A stretch of DNA of 53,195 nt, taken from SHLQ01 sp964610745. Its GTDB lineage: Bacteria > Actinomycetota > Acidimicrobiia > Acidimicrobiales > SHLQ01. The DNA lies in NCBI GenBank assembly GCA_964610745.1, contig CAZSYL010000023.1, forward strand, positions 1 through 53,195, read 5' to 3'. Positions 32,537 through 41,156 of this stretch are shown here, in pieces; the stretch's first letter is position 1; every line of letters begins with the position of its first letter. The notes under the pieces were generated by a model. That model saw only the letters and a program-made list of their open reading frames with translations. It searched no databases and was not told the DNA's origin. Made by a program: the position numbers and the translations under genes.

Positions 32537-34373
32537 TCCTCCCGCGTCGTCTGCTGGCACGGGCAGTTCGGCCCGAGAGGTCGAAGAAGCCCGTCAGCGA
32601 TGGCAGCGTGACGTCGGCATCGTTGGTTGCCTCTGCGCGCTCTTTCTCGCTGTTCGCTGGTTGCACAACATTCCGTGGGTGATGGGAGCCGTATTGTTGG
32701 TGGCGGCTGCGATCACGGTCCGACCAAGGCTGATATTGCTTGCACTGTTGTTGCTTCTCGGCGCCCGCGGCGGAGCGGTCGTGGATTCGCTCGAACCAGC
32801 GACCTCACGTCCTGTTGTCGCGGAACGAATAGAGCTTGCAACCGATCCAGTGCCTAACGAACGCGGATGGAACGCGATCGCACGTCTCGACGAAGACCTC
32901 TTGTGGCTGAGCGTCAGTTTCAGCGCTGACGGGCAATTCGGAGAGCTCGATGCGAGTGACCACCTCGTCATCTCCGGGGACGTCCGGTCTGGCGCTCCCG
33001 AGACAGACTGGGCCATAGCGAACCGCATCGTGGGCGATTTGAACGTGAGCGACGTGCATCAAACGATCGATGCTTCAGGTTTGGCGGGGGCGGCAAACGC
33101 TCTGCGATCGTTGTACGACGACGGAGCCGAGCACCTCGACCCCACCGATCAGGCGTTGTTCACCGGACTGGTGTTTGGCGACGACCGACATCAGGACCCC
33201 GTCGATGCGGACAACTTCCGGGCAGCAGGTCTTGGGCATCTCTTGGCGGTATCGGGGCAGAACGTTGCGTTCGTGTTGCTGTTGGCGGCGCCGATTCTTG
33301 CTCGACTCCGCAACGTCTTTCTTCGAGTGCCCGTGTCGATTGCATTGTTGTTGGGGTTTGGTCTGATCACCCGCTTCGAGGCCTCGGTGACGCGAGCGAT
33401 CGTCATGGCCGGCCTGGCGCTGATTGCCCACGGTGCTGGACGAGAGTCTCAGGCCGCGGTGGTGTTGGTGCCGGCGGTGTTGCTTCTGTTGGCACTCGAT
33501 CCGCTACTCGGCTGGTCGCTAGCGTTCCAGCTCTCGGTCGCTGCAACGACCGGGATGATCGTCTTGACGGCTCGGGTTGCAGCGATCCTTCCAGGCCCTG
33601 CTCCCTTGCGAAGGGTTGTCGCTGCGACATTGGCAGCGCAGTTGTTTGTTGCCCCCTTGTTGCTCGCGGCCTTCGGCCAGCTCAGCGTTGTATCGGTTCC
33701 CGCAAATGTGCTCGCTGCCCCTGCTGCGGCCGGCGCCATGATGTGGGGGCTGGTCGCGGGTCCGATCGCTGGGGTCGGGCCGACATGGCTGGCGACGATC
33801 TTGCACACGCCAACGAGCATGCTGATCTGGTGGCTGTCGCTGGTCGCAGGAATCTTTGCGGGCGTCGACGTTGGGAACTTTGGGACGTCTCACCTGTTCT
33901 TCGGAGCCGTTGGACTCGCCATATTGCTCGGTGGCCCACAGTTGGGATCTCGTGTTCGGTTGCACCCGATTGGCATAGTCCTCGTGGCTCTGAGTCTCGG
34001 AATCCCGTTGCTTACGCCAAGCCCGCTTGCGCCAGGAGTGCATCAACTTTCGCCCGAGATTGTGATTGCTCGGTCCCCTGAAGGACACGACTTCGTAGTT
34101 CTTCAGGGCAACGTTCGCCTCGATGATGCGCTCGAACAACTCCGAATCAGCCGGACTGGTCGAATCGACCTTCTGGTATCTACGAGTGGTTCGCGCCGGA
34201 TGGGTCTGATTGTGCGGGTGCTATCGGAACGGTTTGAAGTCGGCACGATCTGGGCGCCTATTGGTCATGCGATACCCGGGGCGGTGTCGATGGAGACCAT
34301 GACCGGATCGTTGGGAACATTGGATTTTTCGGTCGATGAGTCCGGCGATATTCGTGTTGTAAATCGCTCCTGA
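32523..34373 (+). CDS. comEC: ComEC/Rec2 DNA-uptake channel protein without the C-terminal metallo-beta-lactamase domain
   Basis: The 616-residue membrane protein has two N-terminal membrane segments, a periplasmic OB-fold region (about 80-200) and the competence domain (LFTGLVFGDDRHQDP, AAGLGHLLAVSGQNVAFVLLL and about eight further membrane segments). It forms the channel for single-stranded DNA entry. The C-terminal region (about 500-616) has no HxHxDH metal motif, and at 616 residues it is about 150 shorter than full ComEC. The nuclease-like domain therefore appears lost or severely reduced. The start ATG 32523 lies inside comEA; an earlier frame start at 32241 is out of phase with homology. 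Cotranscribed with comEA. Confidence 0.9.
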   Translation: MSRSDPPASSAGTGSSAREVEEARQRWQRDVGIVGCLCALFLAVRWLHNIPWVMGAVLLVAAAITVRPRLILLALLLLLGARGGAVVDSLEPATSRPVVAERIELATDPVPNERGWNAIARLDEDLLWLSVSFSADGQFGELDASDHLVISGDVRSGAPETDWAIANRIVGDLNVSDVHQTIDASGLAGAANALRSLYDDGAEHLDPTDQALFTGLVFGDDRHQDPVDADNFRAAGLGHLLAVSGQNVAFVLLLAAPILARLRNVFLRVPVSIALLLGFGLITRFEASVTRAIVMAGLALIAHGAGRESQAAVVLVPAVLLLLALDPLLGWSLAFQLSVAATTGMIVLTARVAAILPGPAPLRRVVAATLAAQLFVAPLLLAAFGQLSVVSVPANVLAAPAAAGAMMWGLVAGPIAGVGPTWLATILHTPTSMLIWWLSLVAGIFAGVDVGNFGTSHLFFGAVGLAILLGGPQLGSRVRLHPIGIVLVALSLGIPLLTPSPLAPGVHQLSPEIVIARSPEGHDFVVLQGNVRLDDALEQLRISRTGRIDLLVSTSGSRRMGLIVRVLSERFEVGTIWAPIGHAIPGAVSMETMTGSLGTLDFSVDESGDIRVVNRS

Positions 34374-34465
34374 GAAGCGCTCGGAACGGGTGGTTCTGCG
34401 CAGATTTCCGTACTCCTAAGTGACGATTCTCATCGTGGCAATGGTCTAAATGACTCTGAAAAGCG

Positions 34466-34499
34466 GGTCTAAAGGTTTTGGGGCTTCTTGGCGAATCAA
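34466..34499 (+). promoter_or_regulatory. Tandem GGTCTAAA and sigma-28-like promoter candidate upstream of DUF1800 gene
   Basis: GGTCTAAA occurs at 34443-34450 and 34466-34473. The second copy is followed, 16 nt after TAAA, by GGCGAATC, loosely like the FliA/WhiG consensus TAAA - 15 nt - GCCGATAA. The match is partial and there is no flagellar gene here. Confidence 0.25.
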
Positions 34500-34531
34500 A
34501 CCTTGCCGGGTCAATACGGAAAGGTGGGGAC

Positions 34532-36763
34532 ATGTCCCAGGAGTTGGAAATCGACGAGACGAGCAGCGACACCGAAGTCGTGGCTGCTCCTCGCAAGATG
34601 GGAAGGCGAGCTGCGCTGCTCGCTGCCGGTGTCAGCCTCGTAGCAGTTGCCTGCGATGATTCGGAGAACGACGACTTCGGCCCGCTTGTAGGTGGCGCTG
34701 AGAATGGCGAGGACAGCGACTCTCCTGCGGTGCTTGGCTTCATCGATGGTGAAGAAGTTGCTCCTGGGGATGAGGTAGCTGCACCAGCCCCCGTCGTCGA
34801 GATCGCCACAGACAACGAAGTCCTCGACACTTCGCTCGTCACTCCTGCACGCGAAGACACCGCTCCAATCGTCTCCGGGAACAACGGCATCGCCGGCCCA
34901 GTTTTGACCGGGCCCCTGACGGTCGATCCGGTCGACGTTCAGCCGACCCCGACCACTCCAACGACTCCCACTCCAACGACGCCCACCGCTCCAACGACGA
35001 CGGCATCGCCGACAACGACTGCTGCCCCAACGACGACGGCTGCCCCAACGACGACGGCTGCGCCCACCACCACGGCAGCGCCGACCACCACCGCCGCTGT
35101 CGCTACGACGATCGTGACCACCACGACTGCGGCGCCCGCAACGACGGCTGCGCCCACGACTACAGCTGCCCCAACCACAACCACGGCTGCGCCGACAACG
35201 ACGGCTGCGCCCACCACCACGGCAGCGCCCACAACCACAACAACGGCAGCACCAACCACGACAACGGCTGCGCCGACAACCACAACAACGGCCGCACCAA
35301 CGACGACAACGACGGCTGCACCAACGACGACAACGACCGAGGCGCCAGCCAACGTTCCGACGCTCTCATCGGCACGGTTGCTTGCGAGCCGTACGACATT
35401 CGCCGCTACTCCCGCGACCGATCAGCAGATGCTCGATGTTGGCCTCGAAGGTTTCATCGACAGCCAACTCGCACTCAACTTCCCCGATCCCGATATCGAG
35501 AGTCAGTTCTCCGGGTTCGACTCGGTGAGTCCAGGCATTGGGGCGTTGCGCGCCGCGTGGGACAACGACAGCCGCCGCATGGACCACGAGATCGTCCACA
35601 TGTCGGTCGTACGAGCCGCCTACAGCCGCCACCAGCTGTTTGAGGTCCTCCAGCGACTGTGGATGGACCACTTCAACACCAGCTTCGGTGATGATTGGTA
35701 CTGGAACGCCTACTACCTCGAACAGGTTCTTCGCCCGAACGGCATGGGTAGCTTCCACGATCTGCTCGTCGCCACCGCCCACTCGGCGCCTATGTTGCGC
35801 TACCTCGACAATGCCACGAGCAGCCGCTTTGGCATCAACGAGAACTACGGTCGTGAGCTCCTTGAGTTGCACACGCTCGGCATCGACGATGCCGGTCAGC
35901 AGATCTATACAGAAGATGACGTCGTCGCTGCATCTCACGTCATGACCGGTTGGTCATACGACTACGACGACCCGGATCGGAACTTTGAATTTAAGTCCGG
36001 AAACCACTCTGAACTTGAGGTTTCGATTCTCGGTGGTCAGTGGACCAACGCCGGCCTGCCCGGCAAGTCCGCTGGCGACTCGTTGCTCAACTTCCTGTCG
36101 CATCACCCTCAGACGGCGCGCAACGTCAGTACCAAGCTCATCCGCCGCTTCGTGACCGATACCGCGCCGGAGTCCTTGATTGCGTCCGCTGCGGCTGTGT
36201 ATCTCGCCAACGACACAAACGTTGTGCCCGTTCTTCGCCACATTCTCGGAAGTTCGGAGTTTGCGAACTCGGGTGGTGAGAAGATCCGTCGTCCGTTTGA
36301 GCACATCGTCGCTGCGATCCGCGCCACCGGAGCGGTGGTCGGGAGCGATCCGGACAGCGAAGGCGCTGAGCGACTCTTCCGTCACATCGAGAACATCTCA
36401 CATGCACCATGGCGCCACGGCCCACCCGACGGCTTCCCCGATGTTGCCGAGCCATGGCTTAGCTCTGACTCGATGCTTCGTCGTTGGGACGGCGCGGCTC
36501 GTGTCGCCCGGAACAATTGGACTGGCGACGCATCGCTTGCCTACGACGAAGCAGCGCTTCGAGGCTCGGCCACCACCGGTGGCGAGCTCTTCGACCGCCT
36601 CGCACTTCGCCTCAACATCGGCGAGCTCGACGCCGCAACCAGGGCAACGATTATCGGTACGGCTGGAATTGAAGAAACCACGCCAATCGATGACATCGAC
36701 AATCGAGACTTCACCGATCTTCTGTCGTACCTGATCTCCCATCCACTCTTCCAACTTCGATAG
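34532..36763 (+). CDS. DUF1800 domain protein with Tat-like lipoprotein signal and Thr/Pro/Ala linker
   Basis: The 743-residue protein begins with a Tat-like signal (RKMGRRAALLAAGVSLVAVAC). The cysteine after AVA may be a lipid-attachment site. After an acidic stretch comes a long low-complexity linker of repeated P-T3-5-A2 units (about residues 137-277), probably a flexible or O-mannosylated cell-surface spacer. The DUF1800 domain (about 290-743) contains WMDHFNTSFG, NYGRELLELHTLG and ASHVMTGWSYDY. An AAAGGTGG SD precedes ATG 34532. The DUF1501 gene follows after 12 bp. This pair is common in aquatic bacteria and thought secreted; its role is unsettled. Confidence 0.88.
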   Translation: MSQELEIDETSSDTEVVAAPRKMGRRAALLAAGVSLVAVACDDSENDDFGPLVGGAENGEDSDSPAVLGFIDGEEVAPGDEVAAPAPVVEIATDNEVLDTSLVTPAREDTAPIVSGNNGIAGPVLTGPLTVDPVDVQPTPTTPTTPTPTTPTAPTTTASPTTTAAPTTTAAPTTTAAPTTTAAPTTTAAVATTIVTTTTAAPATTAAPTTTAAPTTTTAAPTTTAAPTTTAAPTTTTTAAPTTTTAAPTTTTTAAPTTTTTAAPTTTTTEAPANVPTLSSARLLASRTTFAATPATDQQMLDVGLEGFIDSQLALNFPDPDIESQFSGFDSVSPGIGALRAAWDNDSRRMDHEIVHMSVVRAAYSRHQLFEVLQRLWMDHFNTSFGDDWYWNAYYLEQVLRPNGMGSFHDLLVATAHSAPMLRYLDNATSSRFGINENYGRELLELHTLGIDDAGQQIYTEDDVVAASHVMTGWSYDYDDPDRNFEFKSGNHSELEVSILGGQWTNAGLPGKSAGDSLLNFLSHHPQTARNVSTKLIRRFVTDTAPESLIASAAAVYLANDTNVVPVLRHILGSSEFANSGGEKIRRPFEHIVAAIRATGAVVGSDPDSEGAERLFRHIENISHAPWRHGPPDGFPDVAEPWLSSDSMLRRWDGAARVARNNWTGDASLAYDEAALRGSATTGGELFDRLALRLNIGELDAATRATIIGTAGIEETTPIDDIDNRDFTDLLSYLISHPLFQLR
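34941..35360 (+). repeat. In-frame threonine/proline/alanine-coding repeat
   Basis: Near-repeats of ACNACNACNGCNGCNCCN encode P-T3-5-A2 units within the DUF1800 protein. The stretch is strongly strand-asymmetric and is prone to length variation by slippage. Confidence 0.85.
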
Positions 36764-36775
36764 CGAGACCCTGAC

Positions 36776-38050
36776 ATGACTATGACTCTTCCAGGAACCA
36801 GTACCTCTCGTCGCCGTTTCATCGTGGGATCGGGTGGCCTAGCCGCAGGTGCAGTACTGCTGCGTCCAGGCGCAGCGCGCCTCGCATTTGCGACACCGAG
36901 TGACCCAGCCCGCGGCGACGCGGTCGTTGTGATCTTCCTCCGCTTTGGTGCCGACGGTCTTTCGCTCGCACCACCGATCGGCAATGCATTCGATAGCTAT
37001 CGGAGTCTGCGGCCAACGATCGCGATCACACCTGATCAGTCGCTGCCTCTCGATAGCTCGAACCCGAACGCAGCATTTCCCCAGGGGCTCTCCGGGGTTG
37101 TTGGTCTGCACCCAGCGCTGCAAGGTCTCTACGACGGTGTCTGGGCGAGAGGCCAGATGGCGGTGCTGCCCGCTTCGGGAATGCCCGACAACGAATCGAC
37201 GAGTCGGAGCCACTTCGAAGCTCAGGAACACATCGAGCTTGGCACTGCGAACCGCAACATCCGAACCGGTTGGTTGACCCGTGTTATGAACGGACAAGCC
37301 GACAGCGCTCCGGTTCCTGGCGTTTCCACGAGTTCGTCCTCGCCAACGATCTACCGCGGCAGCTTGGAGAGCTTCAACGTTACCGATCTGAATAACTTCG
37401 GGGTGAGCGGATTCCGCAACTCCGGCGAGGCGATCAACACACTCAACAGCATGTACGCCGGCGACGGCCTCATGAACACGCTCGGCCGCTCGACGATCTC
37501 GGCTGCGAGTGCCCTTAGCGGCTTGGACGCTGGAGGTCGCGGCGACGCTTACCCCAACAGCGGTTTCGGAGACGACTTGCGCGACGTTGCTGCTCTGCTT
37601 CGAGCGAACGTTGGTCTGACCACCGCCCTCGTCACCCTTTCCGGCTGGGATCACCACAGCAACCAGGGTGTCTTCGACGGTTCCTTCTTTGGGCGAGTCA
37701 ACGATCTCGGCCGTGGTCTCACGGCCTTCATCGACGATCTCGGACCAGCTCTCGATGAGACGACGATCTACGTCGTAAGCGAATTCGGTCGAACGATCGA
37801 TGAGAATGCTGATGGCGGAACTGACCACGGCCGCGCTGGCACCAACTTCATTATCGGTGGCGGCGTTCAAGGCGGTGTCTTTGGCTACGACTTCCCCGAC
37901 GTCATCGAGGACTCGTCTCAGGACCGCCGTGCGCTTCGAGTGGAGACCGACTACCGCAAGGCCTTCGATGAAGTGTTGGCTGCACGAGTTGGGGTGACCG
38001 GTTCGTTCCCAACACTCGGCGACTTGCCAGATCTAGGACTGGTTCGCTAG
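36776..38050 (+). CDS. DUF1501 domain protein (secreted, Tat signal)
   Basis: The 424-residue protein starts with a clear Tat signal (STSRRRFIVGSGGLAAGAVLL) and has a DUF1501 domain: VVVIFLRFGADGLS near the N-terminus, VLPASGMPDNESTSRSHFEAQ, VTLSGWDHHSNQGVFDG and VSEFGRTIDENADGGTDHGRAG. The latter histidines and aspartates resemble an alkaline-phosphatase/sulfatase-like metal site, with which DUF1501 is distantly related. Start is ATG 36776 or 36782. It is cotranscribed with the DUF1800 gene; the two probably form an exported complex. Tat export suggests folding with a cofactor before secretion. Confidence 0.9.
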   Translation: MTMTLPGTSTSRRRFIVGSGGLAAGAVLLRPGAARLAFATPSDPARGDAVVVIFLRFGADGLSLAPPIGNAFDSYRSLRPTIAITPDQSLPLDSSNPNAAFPQGLSGVVGLHPALQGLYDGVWARGQMAVLPASGMPDNESTSRSHFEAQEHIELGTANRNIRTGWLTRVMNGQADSAPVPGVSTSSSSPTIYRGSLESFNVTDLNNFGVSGFRNSGEAINTLNSMYAGDGLMNTLGRSTISAASALSGLDAGGRGDAYPNSGFGDDLRDVAALLRANVGLTTALVTLSGWDHHSNQGVFDGSFFGRVNDLGRGLTAFIDDLGPALDETTIYVVSEFGRTIDENADGGTDHGRAGTNFIIGGGVQGGVFGYDFPDVIEDSSQDRRALRVETDYRKAFDEVLAARVGVTGSFPTLGDLPDLGLVR

Positions 38051-38112
38051 TTCCGGGCAGGCAGGTCATCGCTGAGTCTCGACTCATCGGGCCGAGCTAC
38101 ATCACATCGTTA

Positions 38113-38157
38113 CCAGTAACTGTCACTGCGTTTAGATTCCAGTAACTGTCGCTACGT
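38113..38157. repeat. 19-bp direct repeats upstream of the gene at 38197
   Basis: CCAGTAACTGTCACTGCGT (38113-38131) and CCAGTAACTGTCGCTACGT (38139-38157) differ at two positions and have a period of 26 bp. The first copy also makes an inverted GTTAC/GTAAC with its upstream flank. Their position 40-80 bp before a start codon suggests tandem regulator sites. Confidence 0.6.
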
Positions 38158-38196
38158 CGATGCCGGCGTGAGCCACGTGAGATATCGTGCGCTCTC

Positions 38197-38547
38197 GTGA
38201 GTAGGAGCGAACAGGATCCACAGGCTGTCGAGGTCATCGCGATTTCTTCAGAATCGACGATCGAACGATCGCGTGTTGGGGCAGATACACCTTTCGCGCT
38301 GATCGACCTGGTTCGAGACGCGCCTGATGCTGCGCTTCTGCTCGTCGACATCGACGCCGCTTTCACGTCCGATGACGGCGATCCTCTGTCGGGACCGGAG
38401 CAGGACCTCGACGAGTTCATTGCTCTCGCGGCCGTGCTAGTTCACGATGGTGTGCGAGCATTCGAGACGAAGCATCCGCAGGTAGTCAATCGAGTGCTGT
38501 CGATGAATGCGGCAATGGAGACAGGTTCGATCGAGGTGTTCGGGTAA
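38197..38547 (+). CDS. Small hypothetical protein, possibly related to the C-terminus of dihydropteroate synthase
   Basis: The 116-residue cytoplasmic protein is not clearly recognised. Its second half (IALAAVLVHDGVRAFETKHP) is loosely like the last strand and helix of dihydropteroate synthase (ARGVRIVRTHDV). A TATCGT box lies 8 nt upstream of the GTG start. The stop overlaps the holA ATG by one base, so it is cotranscribed with holA. Tandem 19-bp repeats upstream may control it. The DHPS relation is a weak guess. Confidence 0.55.
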   Translation: MSRSEQDPQAVEVIAISSESTIERSRVGADTPFALIDLVRDAPDAALLLVDIDAAFTSDDGDPLSGPEQDLDEFIALAAVLVHDGVRAFETKHPQVVNRVLSMNAAMETGSIEVFG

Positions 38548-39557
38548 TGGCGGTCGTGTTGTTGAAAGGGAACGATGAGTCGTTGCTCGCCAATGCACTG
38601 AAGGAGAAGGTCGACACGCTCGTGGGGCCAGGAGATGCATCCCTCATGGTCGAGGAGCTCACCGAGACCCAATATCGACTCGAAGACGACTCGTTCGCTA
38701 TCCGCCGGTTGGTCGATTCGGCACAGACGCCCCCGTTTCTCACCGAGCGTCGGGTGGTGGTGGGGCGGCACATGGGCCGTTTCTCAAAGGCCGCCGACGT
38801 CGAAGCGTTGGTCAAATATCTTGCAGAACCACTATCCAGCACCGACCTCGTGCTCGTATGGGAGAAAGGCCAGTCGCCGAAACAGGATCGTTTGGCGAAC
38901 ATCCCCAAACCGCTCAAAGAGGCGCTCGATTCGGTCGGAGCTGAAACGATCGAGACCGGCGTCCCATCGGGCAAGGGAGCTGACGCATGGTTCGATCAGC
39001 AGATCAAGTTGTCCTCGCTTTCGATCGACCGGCGAGCGGCACAACACATTGGACGACACCTCGGCGATGAGCGCTCTCGTGTGGTCAACTTGCTCTCGAC
39101 GCTGGAATCGGTGTTCGGTGCAGGAGCCACTGTTGGGGTCGAAGAGGTCGAACCATTTCTTGGCGATACCGGCGGGGTGCCACCGTGGGAGCTCACCGAT
39201 GCGATCGATTCGGGCAAGATCGACGTGGCGCTCGACAAGCTTCAACGCATGACCGGCACGGGAGGCCGTCACCCGCTGCAGGTGATGGCGAGTCTGCAAA
39301 CGCACTATTTGCGCATGCTTCGACTCGACGGCGCACCAGTGAGTGGCGAGAAGCAGGCTGCCCAGCTGCTCGGAATGAAGGGTTCGACCTTCCCAGCCAA
39401 GAAGGCGCTGACTCAGTCGAAGCGTCTTGGTTCGGCCGGGGTGAAACGTGGGGTCGAACTGTTAGCCGAGGCAGATCGTGGGCTGCGCGGTGAGGTTGGT
39501 TGGCCACCGGAGCTGGTGATGGAAGTGCTCGTCGCTCGTCTGGCGAACCTGCGATGA
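38547..39557 (+). CDS. holA: DNA polymerase III subunit delta
   Basis: The 336-residue protein opens the sliding clamp as part of the clamp loader. It has the delta-family layout: N-terminal domain I (VVLLKGNDESLLANALKEKV), domain II (WFDQQIKLSSLSIDRRAAQHIGRHLG, read in two parts) and C-terminal collar domain III (DAIDSGKIDVALDKLQRM, GRHPLQVMASLQTHYLRMLRL). No Walker motif is present, as expected for delta. In actinobacteria holA normally follows comEC; here a DUF1800/DUF1501 pair and one small gene intervene. The stop overlaps the next start (ATGA). Confidence 0.93.
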   Translation: MAVVLLKGNDESLLANALKEKVDTLVGPGDASLMVEELTETQYRLEDDSFAIRRLVDSAQTPPFLTERRVVVGRHMGRFSKAADVEALVKYLAEPLSSTDLVLVWEKGQSPKQDRLANIPKPLKEALDSVGAETIETGVPSGKGADAWFDQQIKLSSLSIDRRAAQHIGRHLGDERSRVVNLLSTLESVFGAGATVGVEEVEPFLGDTGGVPPWELTDAIDSGKIDVALDKLQRMTGTGGRHPLQVMASLQTHYLRMLRLDGAPVSGEKQAAQLLGMKGSTFPAKKALTQSKRLGSAGVKRGVELLAEADRGLRGEVGWPPELVMEVLVARLANLR

Positions 39558-40639
39558 GCGTCGTCGTCATCATCGTCGGCATCGCGCTCGTCGTTTCGGT
39601 GCTCGCGGACGTGATCAACACGCTCGTCACCACCACAACGTCGACCTCGAGATGGTGGCTTACCCGGGTGCTCTATCGCGTCACGTGGTCGATGACCTCG
39701 GCCATCGGCGCCCGAATCTCTGACGAAGACCATCGGGAGCGGTTCTTTTCGATGTACGCGCCGTTGTCGGTCATGGCAATGCTCGTGTTCTGGGTTAGTC
39801 AGCAGATTCTGGGGTTCGCCCTGATCTGGTGGGGGGTCGGTGGCGTCGCAGGTGCGGACTCGTTCGTCGACGCGATCTACTTCTCGGGGGTCGTCTACTT
39901 CACCATCGGTTTCGGTGAGGTTGTGCCGGTTGAAACCGTGCCGCGATTTGCTTCGCTGATCGAAGCATTCTCCGGGGTCCTCACAACTGCGCTCGTTATT
40001 GGTTACCTCCCTTCGCTCTACTCGGCGTATTCAGAGCGAGAGCAGAAGTTGCTCACGCTCGACGACGGAAGCGAAAGCCGGATGACTCCCACCAACCTGG
40101 TGTTGTCCCGCTCGCCCGACGGCGATCCTCGTCAGCTGGACGATTTCTTCAAAGAGTGGGAGGCCTGGGTTGCCCAAGTCCTCGAAACCCACACCACCTT
40201 TCCAATGCTGACCCTCTTTCGCTCCCAACACGACGGGCAGAGTTGGATTACGGCGCTTGGTTTGGTGACCGACGCTGCGTTACACGTCGAGTTTATCGAT
40301 GGAGGCCAAGGACGCTCGGCGTACTGGGCGTTGCGACGTTCGGTCCGGTTGTTGCATCACCTGACCGACGGAGTCGATCTGTCCGACTATCGCGACCGGA
40401 TGTCCGAGGAAGCCGACGAGTCCGTTGTTCGGGACCTCTACTACGCGCTTGAGGATCATGGGTTTCCGGTACTGCCGTTTGAAGAAGTCTTTCCCCATGC
40501 CATGGAGCTGCGTCTGATCTACATCGCTGAGCTCGAGTACTTGATCGATGCGCTCCAAGCGCCGCGAGGGTTCTGGGGTCATCAGATCGGCCACGTCCAC
40601 ACCCATGCATCGCTCATGCCGGTAGACGACATCGAGTAG
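39554..40639 (+). CDS. K+-channel-like membrane protein with soluble C-terminal domain
   Basis: The 361-residue protein has an N-terminal hydrophobic segment (about 1-20), two further membrane helices and an Ion_trans_2-type pore with the filter-like sequence VVYFTIGFGEVVP (TIGFG, compare TVGYG). About 200 soluble residues follow with no RCK/TrkA-N nucleotide motif. They contain HVEFIDGGQGRSAYWALRRS and many acidic residues. The ATG at 39554 overlaps the holA stop; an earlier frame start at 39500 is rejected. Ion selectivity is inferred only from the filter. A bidirectional hairpin follows. Confidence 0.75.
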   Translation: MSVVVIIVGIALVVSVLADVINTLVTTTTSTSRWWLTRVLYRVTWSMTSAIGARISDEDHRERFFSMYAPLSVMAMLVFWVSQQILGFALIWWGVGGVAGADSFVDAIYFSGVVYFTIGFGEVVPVETVPRFASLIEAFSGVLTTALVIGYLPSLYSAYSEREQKLLTLDDGSESRMTPTNLVLSRSPDGDPRQLDDFFKEWEAWVAQVLETHTTFPMLTLFRSQHDGQSWITALGLVTDAALHVEFIDGGQGRSAYWALRRSVRLLHHLTDGVDLSDYRDRMSEEADESVVRDLYYALEDHGFPVLPFEEVFPHAMELRLIYIAELEYLIDALQAPRGFWGHQIGHVHTHASLMPVDDIE

Positions 40640-40667
40640 GCCACGATCGAGGCCGAAAACGACGAAA

Positions 40668-40685
40668 GACGCCCCGGAGGGCGTC
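40668..40685. terminator. Hairpin between convergent channel gene and rpsT
   Basis: GACGCCC (40668-40674) and GGGCGTC (40679-40685) form a 7-bp stem. Read on the minus strand it is followed by TTTCGTCGTTTT, a good rpsT terminator. Confidence 0.7.
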
Positions 40686-40729
40686 GTTCGAGCGATATCC
40701 CCGAAGGGATCAGAGTTTGTCTAGCTGAG

Positions 40730-40996
40730 CTAGGCGTTCTGCAGGCCGCGGACCTTGGCGGTGAGGCGGCTCTTGGTGCGGGCAGCGGTGTTCTTGTGCA
40801 TCGTGCCCTTGCTTACTGCCTTGTCGATGCGCTTGATGGCAAGACGGAGCTTCTCATCGACATCATCGTCTCCGGCCTCTGCTGCGGCGAGTACCGAGCG
40901 GGTGCGGGTGCGGAGTTCTGCGCGGATCTGACGGTTGCGAGCGTTTCGCTTTTCCGTCTGGCGGTTGCGCTTGATTTGGCTCTTGATATTTGCCAC
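40730..40996 (-). CDS. rpsT: 30S ribosomal protein S20
   Basis: The 88-residue protein is a typical S20: VANIKSQIKRNRQTEKRNARNRQIRAELRT (read in parts) at the N-terminus and KRIDKAVSKGTMHKNTAARTKSRL near the end. The GTG at 40996 is the family start; a longer frame upstream is rejected. It is divergent from lepA, a conserved actinobacterial arrangement after holA. Confidence 0.96.
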   Translation of the reverse strand: MANIKSQIKRNRQTEKRNARNRQIRAELRTRTRSVLAAAEAGDDDVDEKLRLAIKRIDKAVSKGTMHKNTAARTKSRLTAKVRGLQNA

Positions 40997-41156
40997 GGCG
41001 GCTTCGACCTCGTTCTTGTGCGCCCGTCGTTCGGGCCAGCAGGTAATCGTAGCCCGATGTTCGCTGGTCGCAACTTCTCGGATGGTGAAAGACCGTTCAG
41101 GGAATATGTGATCCGGGCCGGAAGTGAGGGCAAGAGGGAGTACCGTTTTATGAGCC

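Noticed and set aside
34260..34530. Possible riboswitch upstream of the DUF1800 gene
   Set aside because: No known riboswitch core (c-di-GMP GEMM, ydaO, SAM) could be matched by eye.
34939..35352. Minus-strand open frame made of Val/Gly/Ala repeats
   Set aside because: Mirror image of the Thr/Pro/Ala repeat of the DUF1800 gene.
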